A DNA stretch of 64,000 nt from Nageia nagi. Its lineage: Eukaryota; Pinophyta. The number at the start of each line of letters is the position of its first letter. Position 1 is the first letter of the stretch. Positions 1-10,635 of this stretch are shown here, piece after piece. Below the pieces are notes generated by a model. The model was given only the letters and a program-made list of their open reading frames with translations. It searched no databases and was not told the origin of the DNA. The stretch covers positions 142,600,001 through 142,664,000 of the forward strand of contig JBITNC010000001.1 in the NCBI GenBank assembly GCA_050084985.1, read 5' to 3'. The position numbers and the translations under genes were made by a program.

Positions 1-348
1 GCTTTCAATGTTGTATTCATTACACCATAAGGAGTACCGATACCATACTCTTTTAAACTTAATTTTCTATGCATAAATAATGATGCTTAATATGAAGCTT
101 TAATATTAGCTATTAAGATTTCTATAGAATTCAAAATAAGAAAATTAAAATTCAATAGTGATTCATTATTAATAGTGAATCAAGTTAAAGGAATTTTTTA
201 ATGTAAACAACCACTACTGAAAAAATATAAGATATTTGTAGATACTCTATTACAATCATATGAAAAATATGAAATGGAGACAACACCTAGATCAACTACT
301 AGGTTTGTTGATGCTATGGCATCGATTGGATCTTTAATACCTTAAGAT
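1..348 (+). pseudogene. RNase H domain (second, Tat-type) fragment
   Basis: Frame 1 reads through a partial RNase H fold with YEALILAIK near 97-125, a strand with NSDSLLIVNQ near 152-183 (the Asp of the GDS-type motif) and RFVDAMASIG near 301-330. The same landmarks appear at 61,690-62,090, where the domain follows an ordinary gypsy RNase H. By position and sequence this is the extra RNase H known from plant Tat-lineage elements. It would degrade the RNA of the RNA-DNA hybrid during reverse transcription. Stops at codons 10 and 37 and in the NQVKGIF region show decay. The N-terminal catalytic Asp lies before the window. Confidence 0.7.
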
Positions 349-1745
349 CCTTATTGAATAGCTATTCATATTGAAGTAATTCAAATCACAAAATCTTCCT
401 TAGAAATGGATAATGAAGGACATGAAGTCTTAGATATTACAATAGAAGATAAAAAGTTATGGCATATTCAATTAGCTAAATTCTTTAAGGATGGAGTTCT
501 ACCTCTAGATTTAACAAAATCAGCTAAAAAGGTGTTCAAATTAAGATCTTTTCACTATTGCATGCTAGGATATATTTTATATCATAGGGGTTTCGATGGA
601 ATATTGCTTATATGTTTTAAGTGGAAAGACTCATAGATTGCAATCTCATGTGCACATGATGAAATATGTGTAGTACACTTTAGTGGTATAGCCATCATTA
701 AATGATTAATACACATAGGATATTATTGGCCTACAATAGAACACAATTATGTTGAATACATTAACATATGTTTTAAATATCAACAACATGCCAATCTGTA
801 TATTCAACCATCACAAGCTTTACAACCTATGTATTCATTATGAAAATTTTCAAGATAGAAATTAGACATTATAGGCCAAATATCCCTAACTTCATCATAT
901 GGTCATAAATTTATAATCACAACAACAAAGTATTTTACAAAATGGGTTGAAGTTATTCCTATGATTTCCATTAAAGGTATAAAAATAGAAAAATTCATAA
1001 AACATCATATCATATGTCATTTTGAAATTCCTGCTCAAATTGTGACAAACAAAATAATTTTAAAAATAAAGAGGTACTATCTTTGTGTAAAGGATATCAT
1101 ATAATGATTAGCTTCTCAATGGCATATTATCCTCAAGGAAATGGATAGGTTGAAGCTACAAATAAAACCATATAGAGTATTTTAATAAAAGCTAATAATA
1201 ATTCCTATAGATATTGGGATGTAAGAATTCCAAATGCTTTATGGGCATATTTCCCTAGCATTAGAACTCCTACTAGGGAAATCCCATTCTCTTTAGTCTA
1301 TGGGGCACAAGTAGTATTACCTTTAGAAATTGAAATACCCTCCCTACGGATTGCTTTGCAATATTATATAACATACAATGAAATCTATCAAACTAGATTT
1401 GATTAATTATTATTATTAGATGAGAGACAAATTCATGCACTATAACATATGTGAACTTATCCAAATCCCATCAAGGATGCTTTTGACAAAAAGGCCAATA
1501 TTTTTGAATTTAAAATAGAATATTTGTTGGTTAAAGAAAATAAATAAACTTCACAAAAGTAATAATAAATTTATGATAAGTTTCCCTTAATTGGTTAGTA
1601 CTATACATTATTAATAAAACATTTGGTTCAAGATCTTATCACATAGCTGATATGGAAGGAAGCGAAGAGCATGAGCCCATAAAAATCATGCATCTTCATC
1701 ATTTCTATAGTTTAAATATCTTATATCATGATTGTAAATATAGTT
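349..1745 (+). pseudogene. Ty3/gypsy integrase, decayed
   Basis: The open piece at 406-636 (76 codons) leads into an HHCC zinc domain (HDEICVVHF, GYYWPTIEHN, INICFKYQQ), with the first Cys of the final pair kept and the second replaced by Tyr. The catalytic core follows: FIITTTKYFTKWVEVIP near 910-960, a region around IPAQIVTNK where the second Asp should sit, then MAYYPQGNG and VEATNK with the Glu of DD35E kept. The end at 1,640-1,720 has a GPY/F-like module (FGSRSYHIADMEG, then HLHHFYS), matching GSGAYKLSSMDG and HIKHFYA of element 5. Integrase would join element cDNA to the genome. Several frameshifts and stops, so inactive. Confidence 0.75.
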
Positions 1746-1945
1746 TAAATAGAAAAATATTGCACAATAAACTTATAAGCATAAATGAATTGGACAAATG
1801 GAAACAAAAAGGAGCAAAAGTATTCACTTATTATTGTAAAGAAGAGGAATATGATAAATACCATGGTTTGCAAAGATAAGGTATCTAAGAGATAAAGCCA
1901 TATCCAAATTGACATAATTTACTTTTTAAGGGTCTCAAAACTTTC

Positions 1946-2335
1946 TTTAGCTACTCATTGACATACAAAGGAGTTTGGCTTTGAAGCACTATCCAGGTAA
2001 ATATGATGGATGGAATATATGTGTTAAGGGAGATAATCTTGATATCTACATAGATAAGGTTGTGTATTTCTTAAGGTTTTAGAATTACCATTAGAAAATA
2101 CATAAAATAAACTCATTATGCTAATATGTTCCCATCGTAGCACCTAGGATCATACTAAATTGTACATTCAATGATTGGGTTTTAGATATTACATCTCAAA
2201 ATACACAAAACTTAGATCCAATTCTAAGTTGGATGAATCATCTTGTAGGAGATCTATGTTGTCAAAAGCTAGTGTATGATTTTTCTACTACATTTATGTA
2301 CAAACTAAAGAAATAAAAAAAATTAAACAAAATAT
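1946..2335 (+). pseudogene. Decayed reading frame downstream of integrase, unrecognised
   Basis: After about 200 bp without signal, one frame from about 1,981 reads HYPGKYDGWNICVKGDNLD and then, after a few stops and shifts, APRIILNCTFNDWVLD and ILSWMNHLVGDLCCQKLVYD. The composition (Gly, Trp, Cys, charged residues) looks like protein, not chance translation of A+T-rich DNA. I do not recognise the family. It lies on the same strand as the upstream integrase and could be the start of an extra 3' frame of that element, such as some plant Ty3/gypsy elements carry between pol and the 3' LTR, or a separate older element. Stops at TAG/TAA positions suggest deamination. Confidence 0.35.
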
Positions 2336-2345
2336 TAATCAATGA

Positions 2346-2903
2346 TTTTATCCTTTGAATTCAAGTTTCCTTTGTCTTCCTTATCGTAATAGTCAAATAA
2401 AATTTTTGACATTAAAAGGATTAGAGGTCTCTAAACAAACATAATTCCAATTTGATTACATAAATCAAGATTTCATGGACATATATAGAGGAGATGTCTA
2501 CATGAAATCATTACAAAAATATCCTTCTACACTCATTTCCCAATTTTTAGCTTTACCAAGAGAAATGCAAAAAGTGACAGCCATAAAATATTATGAGAAT
2601 TATACATCAAATGCATGTACACTAAAGATGAATGATTTAAAGGTTTTCATTAAGGTAGAATCTCAAGAAATGTGGATAGAACAAGAATATGAAATTAGTT
2701 CACTCCACTTATTATTTCTACATTGGCCTTATGATAAACCTAAAATATTATTAAATTGTAATGATCATGTTAACTTCAAATTTATGGGATGTTCAATCTC
2801 TAGAATTGAAGTTATTTATGAGAAAATCATGATCTATATCATTCCATCCATTTCAAATGATGAAATTATATATGATTATAGTTCATTGTTTAGCAAATAT
2901 TAG
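2346..2903 (+). pseudogene. Unrecognised decayed ORF, about 186 codons with one internal stop
   Basis: The frame is open from 2,346 to the stop at 2,903 except for one TAA near 2,442, where a Gln codon (CAA) is a likely ancestor. The part after the first Met (2,475) is 142 codons. It contains QKYPSTLISQFLALPREMQK, MWIEQEYEISSLHLLF and WPYDKPKILLNCNDHVNFKF. No signal peptide, zinc finger or polymerase motif is visible. It continues the run of frames after the integrase. A 558 bp stretch with a single stop is unlikely by chance at this base composition, so it was probably coding until fairly late. Function unknown. Confidence 0.4.
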
Positions 2904-3005
2904 TGTGTATAATCCCATGAATGTGAAAGCATGATTCAAGTGAATCACACAACATCTTAATCAAAGAAATAAAATCAAAATAGAAAGTGTAAGCCCTCTT
3001 CCAAT

Positions 3006-3410
3006 CCATGTTGAGAGTGTGGGTGTATTTTAGTTGTTGAAAATCTAATCCCAAAAGTCTCATTTCCACTCTCTTCATTACCACTAATTCTTCCATCACA
3101 TTTGTCATTGTATCCTACATATATACCATCCTTTCTACAACTCTCTAAGGTGCATAATGAAGCTTCATCTTCATCTGTGGAACCAAAGACAATTATTAGA
3201 AAGTTTAAGCCAAAACCAACACCATCACACATTATATTACTTACACAATTCATTTTTTATCCCATTGGTTTTCAACCATTCATTCTTGGACAAGGTCCTA
3301 CTCACCTTCAATTGAGACCCCCATACTACTACTTTTTGAGTCATAGACATGTGAATTTTAGAGACACCATTAAAAAGTTTCTAATCACTTTGCATCATGC
3401 TAAAAAATAA
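3006..3410 (+). pseudogene. Possible decayed ORF, unrecognised
   Basis: An open frame of about 134 codons (Met at 3,102 gives 102) ends at 3,410. It is rich in Ser, Pro, His, Leu and Ile, with PKTIIRKFKPKPTPSH and ILGQGPTHLQLRPPYYYF. The opposite strand of the same stretch is also open (2,975-3,253) and has a more protein-like composition, so strand and coding status are uncertain. An A-rich tract follows at 3,411-3,640. It is listed because it belongs to the chain of frames from 1,946 to 4,357. Confidence 0.2.
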
Positions 3411-3652
3411 ATAATGATAATAAAATTGAAAAAAATAAAACCTATAAATAAAGAAAAAAATACAAAATCAACTAAAAAGTTCAAAATTCTATAAAAAAAT
3501 GAAAATGTACATAGTGTACATATTTCATGTATATATTGCTTAAGTTTCTTTACAAGATTTATCATTAAATTAATGCAAATAAAGGTATATATACATTATT
3601 TTACATAAATTTGTGATAATTTCTAAATCCAATAATATAAAATTATAGATAG
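3411..3652. other. A-rich spacer
   Basis: A-rich, low-complexity DNA (many AAAT and AAAAAT runs) between two reading frames. A similar A-rich block follows the next frame at 4,370-4,510. No gene or repeat family recognised. Confidence 0.4.
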
Positions 3653-4357
3653 GTGATCATGTATGATATCATGAGTCATCTGCATTATGTTTTTGAACCT
3701 ACTAATCAACTTATATTTTATCTAACCTACATACCACCTACCAGTTGGGAATTATCTTCCCTCCAAACCATGTATTCACCATGTACATTTGTTAGCCCAC
3801 ATATAGATACACACACCTTATTAGAAAATATGGATCTCAATCATTTTCATGAGCTTCCTGATAGTAGTCAACATGAAATCATTTCTATGGAAATATTTTC
3901 AAGTGCTATTAACAAATCCAATCGAGCATTTAGTGAATTAGATGGTTCTTTGTATGTGAGTGTTGTAATCAATCACAAACCATGGTGGGGAACTTATTTC
4001 ATTTATGATATACCTAGTGAAGAGTTTCTCCAAAACCTCATTTATTTACTCTTTAAGACATATTTCATATGGAGAATTTCAATCAATGCACGTGTTAACA
4101 CATTTGTATGTCGAGTCATTACATTTCTTAGGCCTCCATCATTACATTCCCATGAGTCATTTGATATAGTTACCATCGCTCACATAGTGTCACAAAATAT
4201 ATTTTATTGGATACCATATTTTCTTCTATTATTACACACCATCCATCATGTTGTTCCATTGATCCTTCTATTCATACATGATGTCACTTTCACACCATCT
4301 CTCATAGTCAATTATTGTAGTCCTTCATACAACATGGGTTTAATCATGGAGAGTTAG
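3653..4357 (+). CDS. Uninterrupted 234-codon ORF of unknown function
   Basis: This is the longest unbroken frame in the window: ATG at 3,653, TAG at 4,355-4,357. The first half is soluble in character (ELDGSLYVSVVINHKPWWG, YDIPSEEFLQNL). The last third has a hydrophobic stretch (WIPYFLLLLHTIHHVVPLIL, about residues 180-199) that could be a membrane segment. There is no recognisable catalytic motif. It follows the decayed frames at 1,946-3,410 on the same strand. It might be an extra 3' ORF of the upstream Ty3/gypsy element; an envelope-like role cannot be claimed from one hydrophobic stretch. His/Ser/Leu richness and absence of homologues known to me leave open that it is an accident of TCAT-rich sequence. 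Confidence 0.3.
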   Translation: MIMYDIMSHLHYVFEPTNQLIFYLTYIPPTSWELSSLQTMYSPCTFVSPHIDTHTLLENMDLNHFHELPDSSQHEIISMEIFSSAINKSNRAFSELDGSLYVSVVINHKPWWGTYFIYDIPSEEFLQNLIYLLFKTYFIWRISINARVNTFVCRVITFLRPPSLHSHESFDIVTIAHIVSQNIFYWIPYFLLLLHTIHHVVPLILLFIHDVTFTPSLIVNYCSPSYNMGLIMES

Positions 4358-5063
4358 ATGAAGATTAGATCAACAAAAATTATAAAAATAAAAAATCTAA
4401 AATTCCTAAAAAATAAAATATTTTTAAAATCCAAACAAATCAAAATATCTAAAAAAATAAAAAAATTCTATCAAAAACATAAAAATTATTTATATAAATA
4501 CACACTTAAAAATTATATTTTTGAAGCATCTTAGCCATTGGGTGCATTGCCCTATGTATATGTACCATATCATTATGTTCATTATATTTTTTCCATTAGT
4601 TCTATTATTAAAAAACTATTAAGTGTAAGACATGATGATTTTAGTAACTTAGTAAGGTATATATATGAACCATACATCCATCCATATATTATTTATATGT
4701 ATATAATTATACATGCAAGTAAATAAGTATATGAATATAATATTCATATTTGATTTTGTCAAAATATCTTCTATAATTTTTTTGAAACTTATGATGATAA
4801 ATAAATATAACCTTGATATATTTTCAGGATATTGTGAACTCATACACTTTAGCATATTTTAAAATCTGAATACAATAAAAAATAAGATGTTACTTGAGCA
4901 TAATTTCAAGTGAAATTTTTTATTATTTATCCTATGATGCACTTAATATCAAACCAAAGGGATCCAAAAAAGAAAAAAAGGAAAAAGAAAAATGAAATAA
5001 TGAAAAAGAAAAAAAAATTCAAAATCACAAATAAAAAAAGTAAAAAGATACAATTACATGATT
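4358..5063. other. A+T-rich DNA without recognised features
   Basis: A-rich at 4,370-4,510 and again at 4,960-5,045 (AAAAAG runs), with short chance frames between. This is the left flank of the Copia insertion at 5,069; the same pre-insertion locus resumes at 14,445. Confidence 0.5.
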
Positions 5064-5068
5064 CTTGG
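5064..5068. repeat. Target site duplication, left (CTTGG)
   Basis: CTTGG directly precedes the TGTTGA start of the 5' LTR. The identical CTTGG follows the TCAACA end of the 3' LTR at 14,440-14,444. Five base pairs is the usual duplication length for Copia integrase. Confidence 0.9.
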
Positions 5069-7112
5069 TGTTGAGCAAAGTGTTTTCAACACATTTAGTG
5101 GGATCTAGTTGGTATTGTGATATAGTATTTGGAGCATGGATAGATATGTTTAGTGATATTGAGGATGTATTTGATGCTCATTTAAAGTTGGTGCAAGTAA
5201 TTTATGCAAATCTACAAAAATTGCAAAAGTTGTCAAAAAGTTGTAAAACTTGTAAACCTTGTCAGAAAGTTGTTTGGATCTTATTTGGAGATATTTTATG
5301 CATGTGTGGATATGTTCAATGCTTGGAAAAAGTTTTTGCAGCATGTTTTTGTAAAATTTCAAAAGATGCAAAAGTTGCCAAAAATTTGCAAAAGTTGCAA
5401 AAATTGCAAAAGTTACAAATATTGTGCATATGTGCTAATGGATTATGTTGGATAGCCCAACATATTATTTGGAGCCTTATTTATCAATTGGAATTCAAGT
5501 TGTCATGTTCATTTAGTGTTAGACAAATTTTGGTACCGTTTTGGACCTCATGATAATTTTGCTAGAATAGGTTAATTTCACTTTGATGAGTGTTCAAATA
5601 GTATAAATTAGTGTTAAACATATAAACATGTCTAACAAACATTTAAACATGGTGTTTGAGGTGCAATATTAGTGTTTGGGATGGTTGGAGGCATTTGTAG
5701 TACTTGATTGGGCAATTATACACTTTATAATAGGTTGAAAAAGTGACTTGAATTCCATTTTGTAGGTGGTATATTAAAAAAATAATTAAGAGTTAGAATA
5801 CAAAATTTTAACTAGAGGTATTTGGTACTAATATGTGTATACATTTCAAATTTCAAATCAAACAAACATTTGAGGAAGAAATGGCATGTATTAATAAAAG
5901 ATAATTTCTCACTTTTTCAATTTTGGATAATTTTGTAGGACTGCATTAATATGGTAAACTCCTTTGTGTTATATCATAAATTTTAAAATATGATGATTGA
6001 TTGATGATAAGATCATCAAAATGAGAAACTTTGCTTTTTTTAACCATCTCAATCTAAAGTCCTGAGGTATGAGTTTGACCAAGGTGTCCCTACTTTAGCT
6101 GTGAAGTGTTTGACAAAATGTCTCTTTAAAATGTGATGGTTTTGCATATTTTACATTATTAAAATATATGAATATATTCTATCATATGGCATAGTTTGTA
6201 GAAAAATCATCTTTATTAGAATTAAGTGGCATAATAAAATAATGACATTTTGGAGGTATACATGTAAATAGAAATGGCCGAAAAACTTATTGAGTTTCTT
6301 AAAGAGAATATAGAGGTGTTTATTTTTTTCTTTAAGAGAAGTGCAAGAGTTGGTTACTTTTTTAAAAAGGAGAAAAGATATTTATAATAAGGAGTTACAA
6401 AAAGGTTTTATTTTTTCTCATGAAAATAGTGAAAAAGAGATAATGAAGGGTGTATCATGATTTTGGATATACCTTTTAATCTATAACTCCATTTGAACCC
6501 ATTCCTTTTCTAGAGCATGTGAAATTTGAAGATATATAAGTTAATTATGTATCCCATGGGATATGTCATTGAAAGCTAAAAATATAATCTTATGGTATGA
6601 ATTCATAATTTTATTTTGAGAGTTTTTGTTGAGCTTGTGGAAAAAGTTTTTATTATGTGTACAAAGAATTAGCTTTTAGATTATTGGAGTGTAGTGGGAT
6701 TAAGATAATTAGTGTGAGCAGAGATTGAATTTGAGCAAGATCATTTAGGGTATTCAAGAATTGGATTCATTTTTTCTACAAATTTGAGATCTTACTAAGT
6801 GGGTGCTTTGCAATTAGGGTTGAAGCTTCATGCATTGGATGCTACAAAATATTTGGTTTGTTGGTGCCATCCTCATAGTGGATGCTACAAAAATTTATAA
6901 AATTCTATCCATTTTATTTTGAACTAGATTTGGATGGAAGCCCAAGCATTCCATTAGCATAGTGGTTTTTTCCACATCGAGTTTCTACTATAAATCTTGT
7001 GTTATGTGATGCATGCTTTTGTGAGCATGTTTGATTGCTAAATTTTTATAGTTGGTTAAAGTTTTAATTCACACTAATTCACCCCCCTCTCAGTGTCACA
7101 CATAGTTCAACA
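5069..7112 (+). repeat. 5' LTR of Copia element 1
   Basis: Begins TGTTGAGCAAAG and ends CATAGTTCAACA, giving a perfect 6 bp terminal inverted repeat. It aligns throughout with 12,368-14,439. The last 150 bp hold a conserved U5-like block (CCACATCGAGTTTCTACTAT near 6,972-6,991, then CTTGTGTT) and a C-rich tract (CACCCCCCTCT) just before the end. Relative to the 3' copy it has lost about 12 bp near 5,086 and shows more T for C and A for G. Confidence 0.93.
5205..5440 (+). repeat. Degenerate microrepeat block in LTR (TTGCAAAAG / TTGTCAAAAAG units)
   Basis: Roughly 20 short units built on TTG(N)CAAAAG follow one another with slightly changing spacing. The same block is present in the 3' LTR (12,520-12,740) and, shorter, in both LTRs of element 2 (15,700-15,780 and 22,425-22,500). 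It makes a misleading open frame rich in LQKLQK and SCK that should not be read as protein. Confidence 0.7.
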
Positions 7113-7114
7113 AT

Positions 7115-7130
7115 TGGTATCAAAGTGGGT
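7115..7130 (+). other. Primer binding site, initiator-Met tRNA type (element 1)
   Basis: TGGTATCAAAGTGGGT starts two bases after the LTR. It matches the complement of the 3' end of plant initiator-Met tRNA (TGGTATCAGAGC...) with few differences. It primes minus-strand synthesis. Confidence 0.85.
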
Positions 7131-7178
7131 TCTAAAGTTAGGCTTAATCATCTAGGAGAGATCTTGGTTTGTGATAGT

Positions 7179-9110
7179 ATGGCCAGTGGTGAAGGTTTCT
7201 CATCGAAATACATGAAATTATGCTTTTTGGAGAATCAACATGGAAACTTATCTTTTTGCATTGGGATACAATGTATGGGATGTAGTAAAAAATGGATACA
7301 TAGCACCTTGTACTCCTCCAAATGATGATACAACAAAGAATTTATTTAAGTATGATGATAGAGCAAAGAATGCACTTATGTGTAGCTTAATCGATAATGA
7401 ACTTGTAAAAATGATGGGATGCAAGACAATGAAATACATATGAGATAAGTTGGAAATAATTCATGAAGGTGATGATAAGATTAAAGAAGCTAAGTTGTAT
7501 ACTCATTGAGCTCAATTTTAAGTACTCAAGCTGAATGAAGATGAGATCATAAAGGCTTACATGTTGTGAGTCAATGAGGTTATCAATGCAATTTAAGGAA
7601 TTGGTGAAAAAATAAAGGATTCCTTCATTGTAAAAAAGGTATTGAGATCTTTTCCTCTTCGATTTGATTCTAAAGTCTAAGTGATAGAAGAAGATAAAGA
7701 TTTGAATAGTTTTAGTATGGATGAAATGCATGGTTCATTAACTGTACATGAAATGAGAATCAAAAAAATAAAACCCATTGATAGAGAAACAACATTTAAA
7801 GTGCAAAAAAATTCAATACTAAAATAAGATTCAAAGGAATAAGAACTATCTAAAAATATGGAAGCAAATTTGTTTTGTAAATTAAAAAGAGGTAAGGGAA
7901 AATATAAAGGAAAATTGCCATTCAAATATTTCAATTATAGAGATGTTGGACATTTTGTAGGTAAATGTCCTTACAAGAAAAAGAACAATAATGAGGAAGA
8001 GTCATACAAAAAAAGAAGCAATAGAAAGAAATCCAATTTAAAAGGAACAAACCAAAGAAAAGGAGCTTCATATAAAAATGCAAGTTCATTAGATGAGAGT
8101 CCCAATGGTGAGTTCAAGGAAGAATACAATGAAGTATTAATTATGGAATTTGAAGATAAACAATCGAAAGAAGAAGAAAAAGAAGAAGAGATAAATGAAA
8201 AAGAAATTGAAGCAAAAGTTGATCTAGAAGGAAAATTGATTGTAGGCTTAGATGAATTGGGAAAGAAAAGAAAAAACCTTAAAAAGACATCAAGAATACA
8301 TGGTGATGCAAATGATATTATAACAAGTTCAAAATTGCAAGTTAAAGAATCCAAAAAAATACATGAAGATCTAGAGGTGAAACTTATTGTCAAAATTGAA
8401 AATTGTAGTAAATTGAAAGAGGAGATAGTCAATTTGAGGATGCAGTTGGAAGAAATAACTCAGAGAATTAATCCATGTATTTAGTTATTGAGAAAAGTTT
8501 CACAAAGTTGGGAGAAATAAGAAAAAGGACAACAAAATTCTTCAAACATGTTTGGTTTGTTTAGAAATAAGGGTAATCATCAAATAGGATAGTGATCAAG
8601 AATACAATAGTTTTCAAGAAAGTAGAAAATAAACCAATATAAGAGGATGCAAGGCAAAAGAGGAATGTTGATGATGGATTCACAAAAGTATAATGCTAAA
8701 AAAGAAGGAAATTCATGATTAAATATTTCCATTAATGGCTATTGTTTTAAATGTAATACTTATGATCATAAGTTATCAAATTGCAAATTTAATGTTGCAC
8801 TAAGAAATTTTGTAAGTAGGAATGCATTTGGACAATTAATAGAATATTCAGTAAAATGCTATAATTGTCATAACTTTGGATACATAGTAAGATTTTGTAG
8901 AAATAACTTTTTTTCAAGTAGTATTCAAGATAGAAGATTTCAATCCATGAGGCAAGATAGAAAATCCAAGAAAACTCTATGTAGGAAACAAAAAATGAAG
9001 AACAAGTACAAGAGCCCAAACCTAAAGTAAAATAGGTATGAAAGGAGAAAGAGAAATAAAATAATGATGAGAAATCACTAATAGTACAAACAACTTTTAA
9101 AGCACATGAT
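7179..9110 (+). pseudogene. Copia gag, decayed
   Basis: A likely start is the ATG at 7,179 (MASGEGFSS). After a frameshift the UBN2/DUF4219-type gag domain reads METYLFALGYNVWDVVKNGY at 7,240 and on to about 7,800, with several TAA/TAG stops. The open piece at 7,858-8,484 carries a first zinc knuckle (7,927-7,968) in which the first two Cys are both Tyr while His and the last Cys remain. A Lys/Glu-rich coiled-coil stretch follows, with EEEKEEEINEKEIEAK and KLKEEIVNLRMQLEE. Two more knuckles lie at 8,743-8,784 (CFKCNTYDHKLSNC) and 8,857-8,898 (CYNCHNFGYIVRFC, His lost). Gag would package element RNA. Three knuckles plus coiled coil suggest the Sirevirus type. Confidence 0.85.
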
Positions 9111-9113
9111 AAA

Positions 9114-9440
9114 CTAGATTCATGGATACTAGACAATGGTTGTTCTAGCCATATGATCGATGATAAAAGGATATTTGAGAAACTATAATAGTATGAAGGT
9201 GGATCAATAAAATTTGGTAATAATGATGGAGCAAAGATTGTTGGCAGAGGGACAATTAAGATTAATGATGGAAAGATCAAGTCATAAGAAGTATTATTTG
9301 TGATCAGGTTGAAACATAGTCTATTAAGTGTCAGTCAAATTTACAATAAAGGAAATGATGTAACATTCAAAAAATATGGATGTGAACTTAGAAGAATAGA
9401 CAGTGATAGGTTAGTTGCAATTGGAAAAGGACTTCCAAAA
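9114..9440 (+). pseudogene. Copia aspartic protease, decayed
   Basis: Reads LDSWILDNGCSSHM at 9,114-9,155, the typical Copia protease entry, with the catalytic Asp at 9,132 and Asn where Ser or Thr is usual. It continues with IKFGNNDGAKIVGRGTIK and LKHSLLSVSQI, typical of the protease end in Copia. It would cut the gag-pol polyprotein. Stops at TAA/TAG interrupt it. Confidence 0.85.
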
Positions 9441-10310
9441 ATTTGTATACATTGATAGAGATTTTAGAGGGATCATATTTTCTTGGAAATAAGGATGAAG
9501 ATTATATTTGGAATAAGAGCCTTGGGAATATTAGCTTTGTTAATTTAGTAAAAATATGTTCAAAGACGGCTATGAGAGATATACCCAATATTACAAAATC
9601 ATCCAATACCATTTGTGATTCATGTTAGAAAGGAAAGCAAACCAAAGCTAAATTCAAAGTGAAAGACTATCATACTAGCAAGCCTTTAGAACTAATACAT
9701 ACAAACTTTTGTAGACACATGAGAACACAAAGCATAAATGGAAAAAAATATTTTATGTTATTTATTGATGATTATACAAGAATGATATGGGTACAATTTT
9801 TAAAGCACAAATCAAAAGTTCTTGACATGTTTAAGGCATTCAAGAACCAAGTTAAGAATCAAATGAAAAGATGAATTAAGTACCTATAGTCAAATAGAGG
9901 AGGTGAGTTTATATTAGAGGATTTTGAAGAGTATTGTATAGAGCATGGTATCAAGAGAATTTTCAATAGCAAGGACACCACAATAGAATGGAGTTATAGA
10001 AAGGAAAAAGAGAGTAGTATAAGAAATGAATAGAACTATGTTTAACAAAAGAAAAATAGCTAACAAATTTTTGAAGGAAGCAATTAACACAACATTATAC
10101 ATTCAAAATAGATGCTTATTGAGACCATATAAAAATAAGATACCATATGAGTTTTGGTTTGGTAGAAAAGCAACAGTGAGATATTTCAAGGCATTTGGAA
10201 GCAAATGCTATAGCAAGAAAATTGATAAAAATATTGGCAAATTTGAAGATAGATCAGATGAAGACATGTTCCTTGGATATTTGAAAAAAAAGTAAAGCAT
10301 ATAAGTCTTA
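9441..10310 (+). pseudogene. Copia integrase (zinc domain and core), decayed
   Basis: The GAG-pre-integrase zinc domain reads YIWNKSLGNISFVNLVK at 9,506-9,556. Both His of the usual WH...LGH motif are Asn, and the CDSC pair is kept but followed by a stop. The core begins PLELIHTNFCRHM (9,685) where the first catalytic Asp has become Asn. FMLFIDDYTRMIWVQFLK follows. The second motif is SNRGGEF (9,892), Asp again Asn. The C-terminal half is open at 10,026-10,295 (LRPYKNKIPYEFWFGRKATV, KAFGSKCY, FLGYLKKK). With two catalytic Asp lost it could not be active. Confidence 0.85.
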
Positions 10311-10635
10311 CAATAAAAGATTGAGAAAAATAATTAATAGTGCTGATGTCAAGGTTAATCAAAAGAGAGAATTACCAAAAAATGATGATAACAACTTTAT
10401 AATTTATGAAGAGATTATTGAAGGAGATAAGAGAGAGAAAATAAGAAAAAAAGAATAAAAAATGACTTAGAGGAATAAAAGTTGAAAGAAAATAAGAAAT
10501 TCAAAACAAGAAGTTAGCAAAAAGATCATCCTAAAGAGAAAATAATTGGATATCCTAACAATGGAATTCAAATAAGAAGAAGAGTAATGAGGAATTATTC
10601 TTTTTTATCTAGTATAGAACCTAAAAATGTTGTTG
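10311..10635 (+). other. Linker between Copia integrase and RT
   Basis: Lys/Glu-rich coding remnant with several stops, corresponding to the variable region between integrase and RT. No domain recognised. Confidence 0.5.

Larger units (their letters stand above)
1..1745 (+). mobile_element. 3' part of a decayed Tat-like Ty3/gypsy retrotransposon (element 0)
   Basis: The left edge of the window enters a Ty3/gypsy pol in the middle of an RNase H domain and runs through integrase to the C-terminal GPY/F-like module. Domain order and motifs match the end of element 5 at 61,690-63,471, for example GYYWPT in the integrase zinc domain of both. Gag, protease and reverse transcriptase lie outside the window. 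No LTR was found downstream, so the 3' limit is only the end of recognisable integrase. The frame is broken by many stops and shifts, so this is an old dead copy. Confidence 0.8.

Noticed and set aside
3653-4357. Envelope-like protein
   Set aside because: One hydrophobic stretch is not enough; no signal peptide, glycosylation cluster or family motif could be seen.
5065-5553. 162-codon ORF with LQKLQKL repeats
   Set aside because: Lies wholly in the U3 part of the Copia 5' LTR and reflects the TTGCAAAAG microrepeats; the 3' LTR copy does not keep the frame.
6988-6995. CTATAAAT as TATA box of Copia element 1
   Set aside because: It lies in a conserved U5-like block (CCACATCGAG...CTTGTGTT) about 120 bp from the LTR end; its position fits U5 better than the promoter.
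7971-8432. 153-codon minus-strand Ser/Phe-rich ORF
   Set aside because: Shadow of the Lys/Glu-rich coiled coil of Copia gag on the plus strand.
8789-9280. 163-codon minus-strand ORF
   Set aside because: Antisense to the second and third gag zinc knuckles and the protease, which are clearly recognisable on the plus strand.
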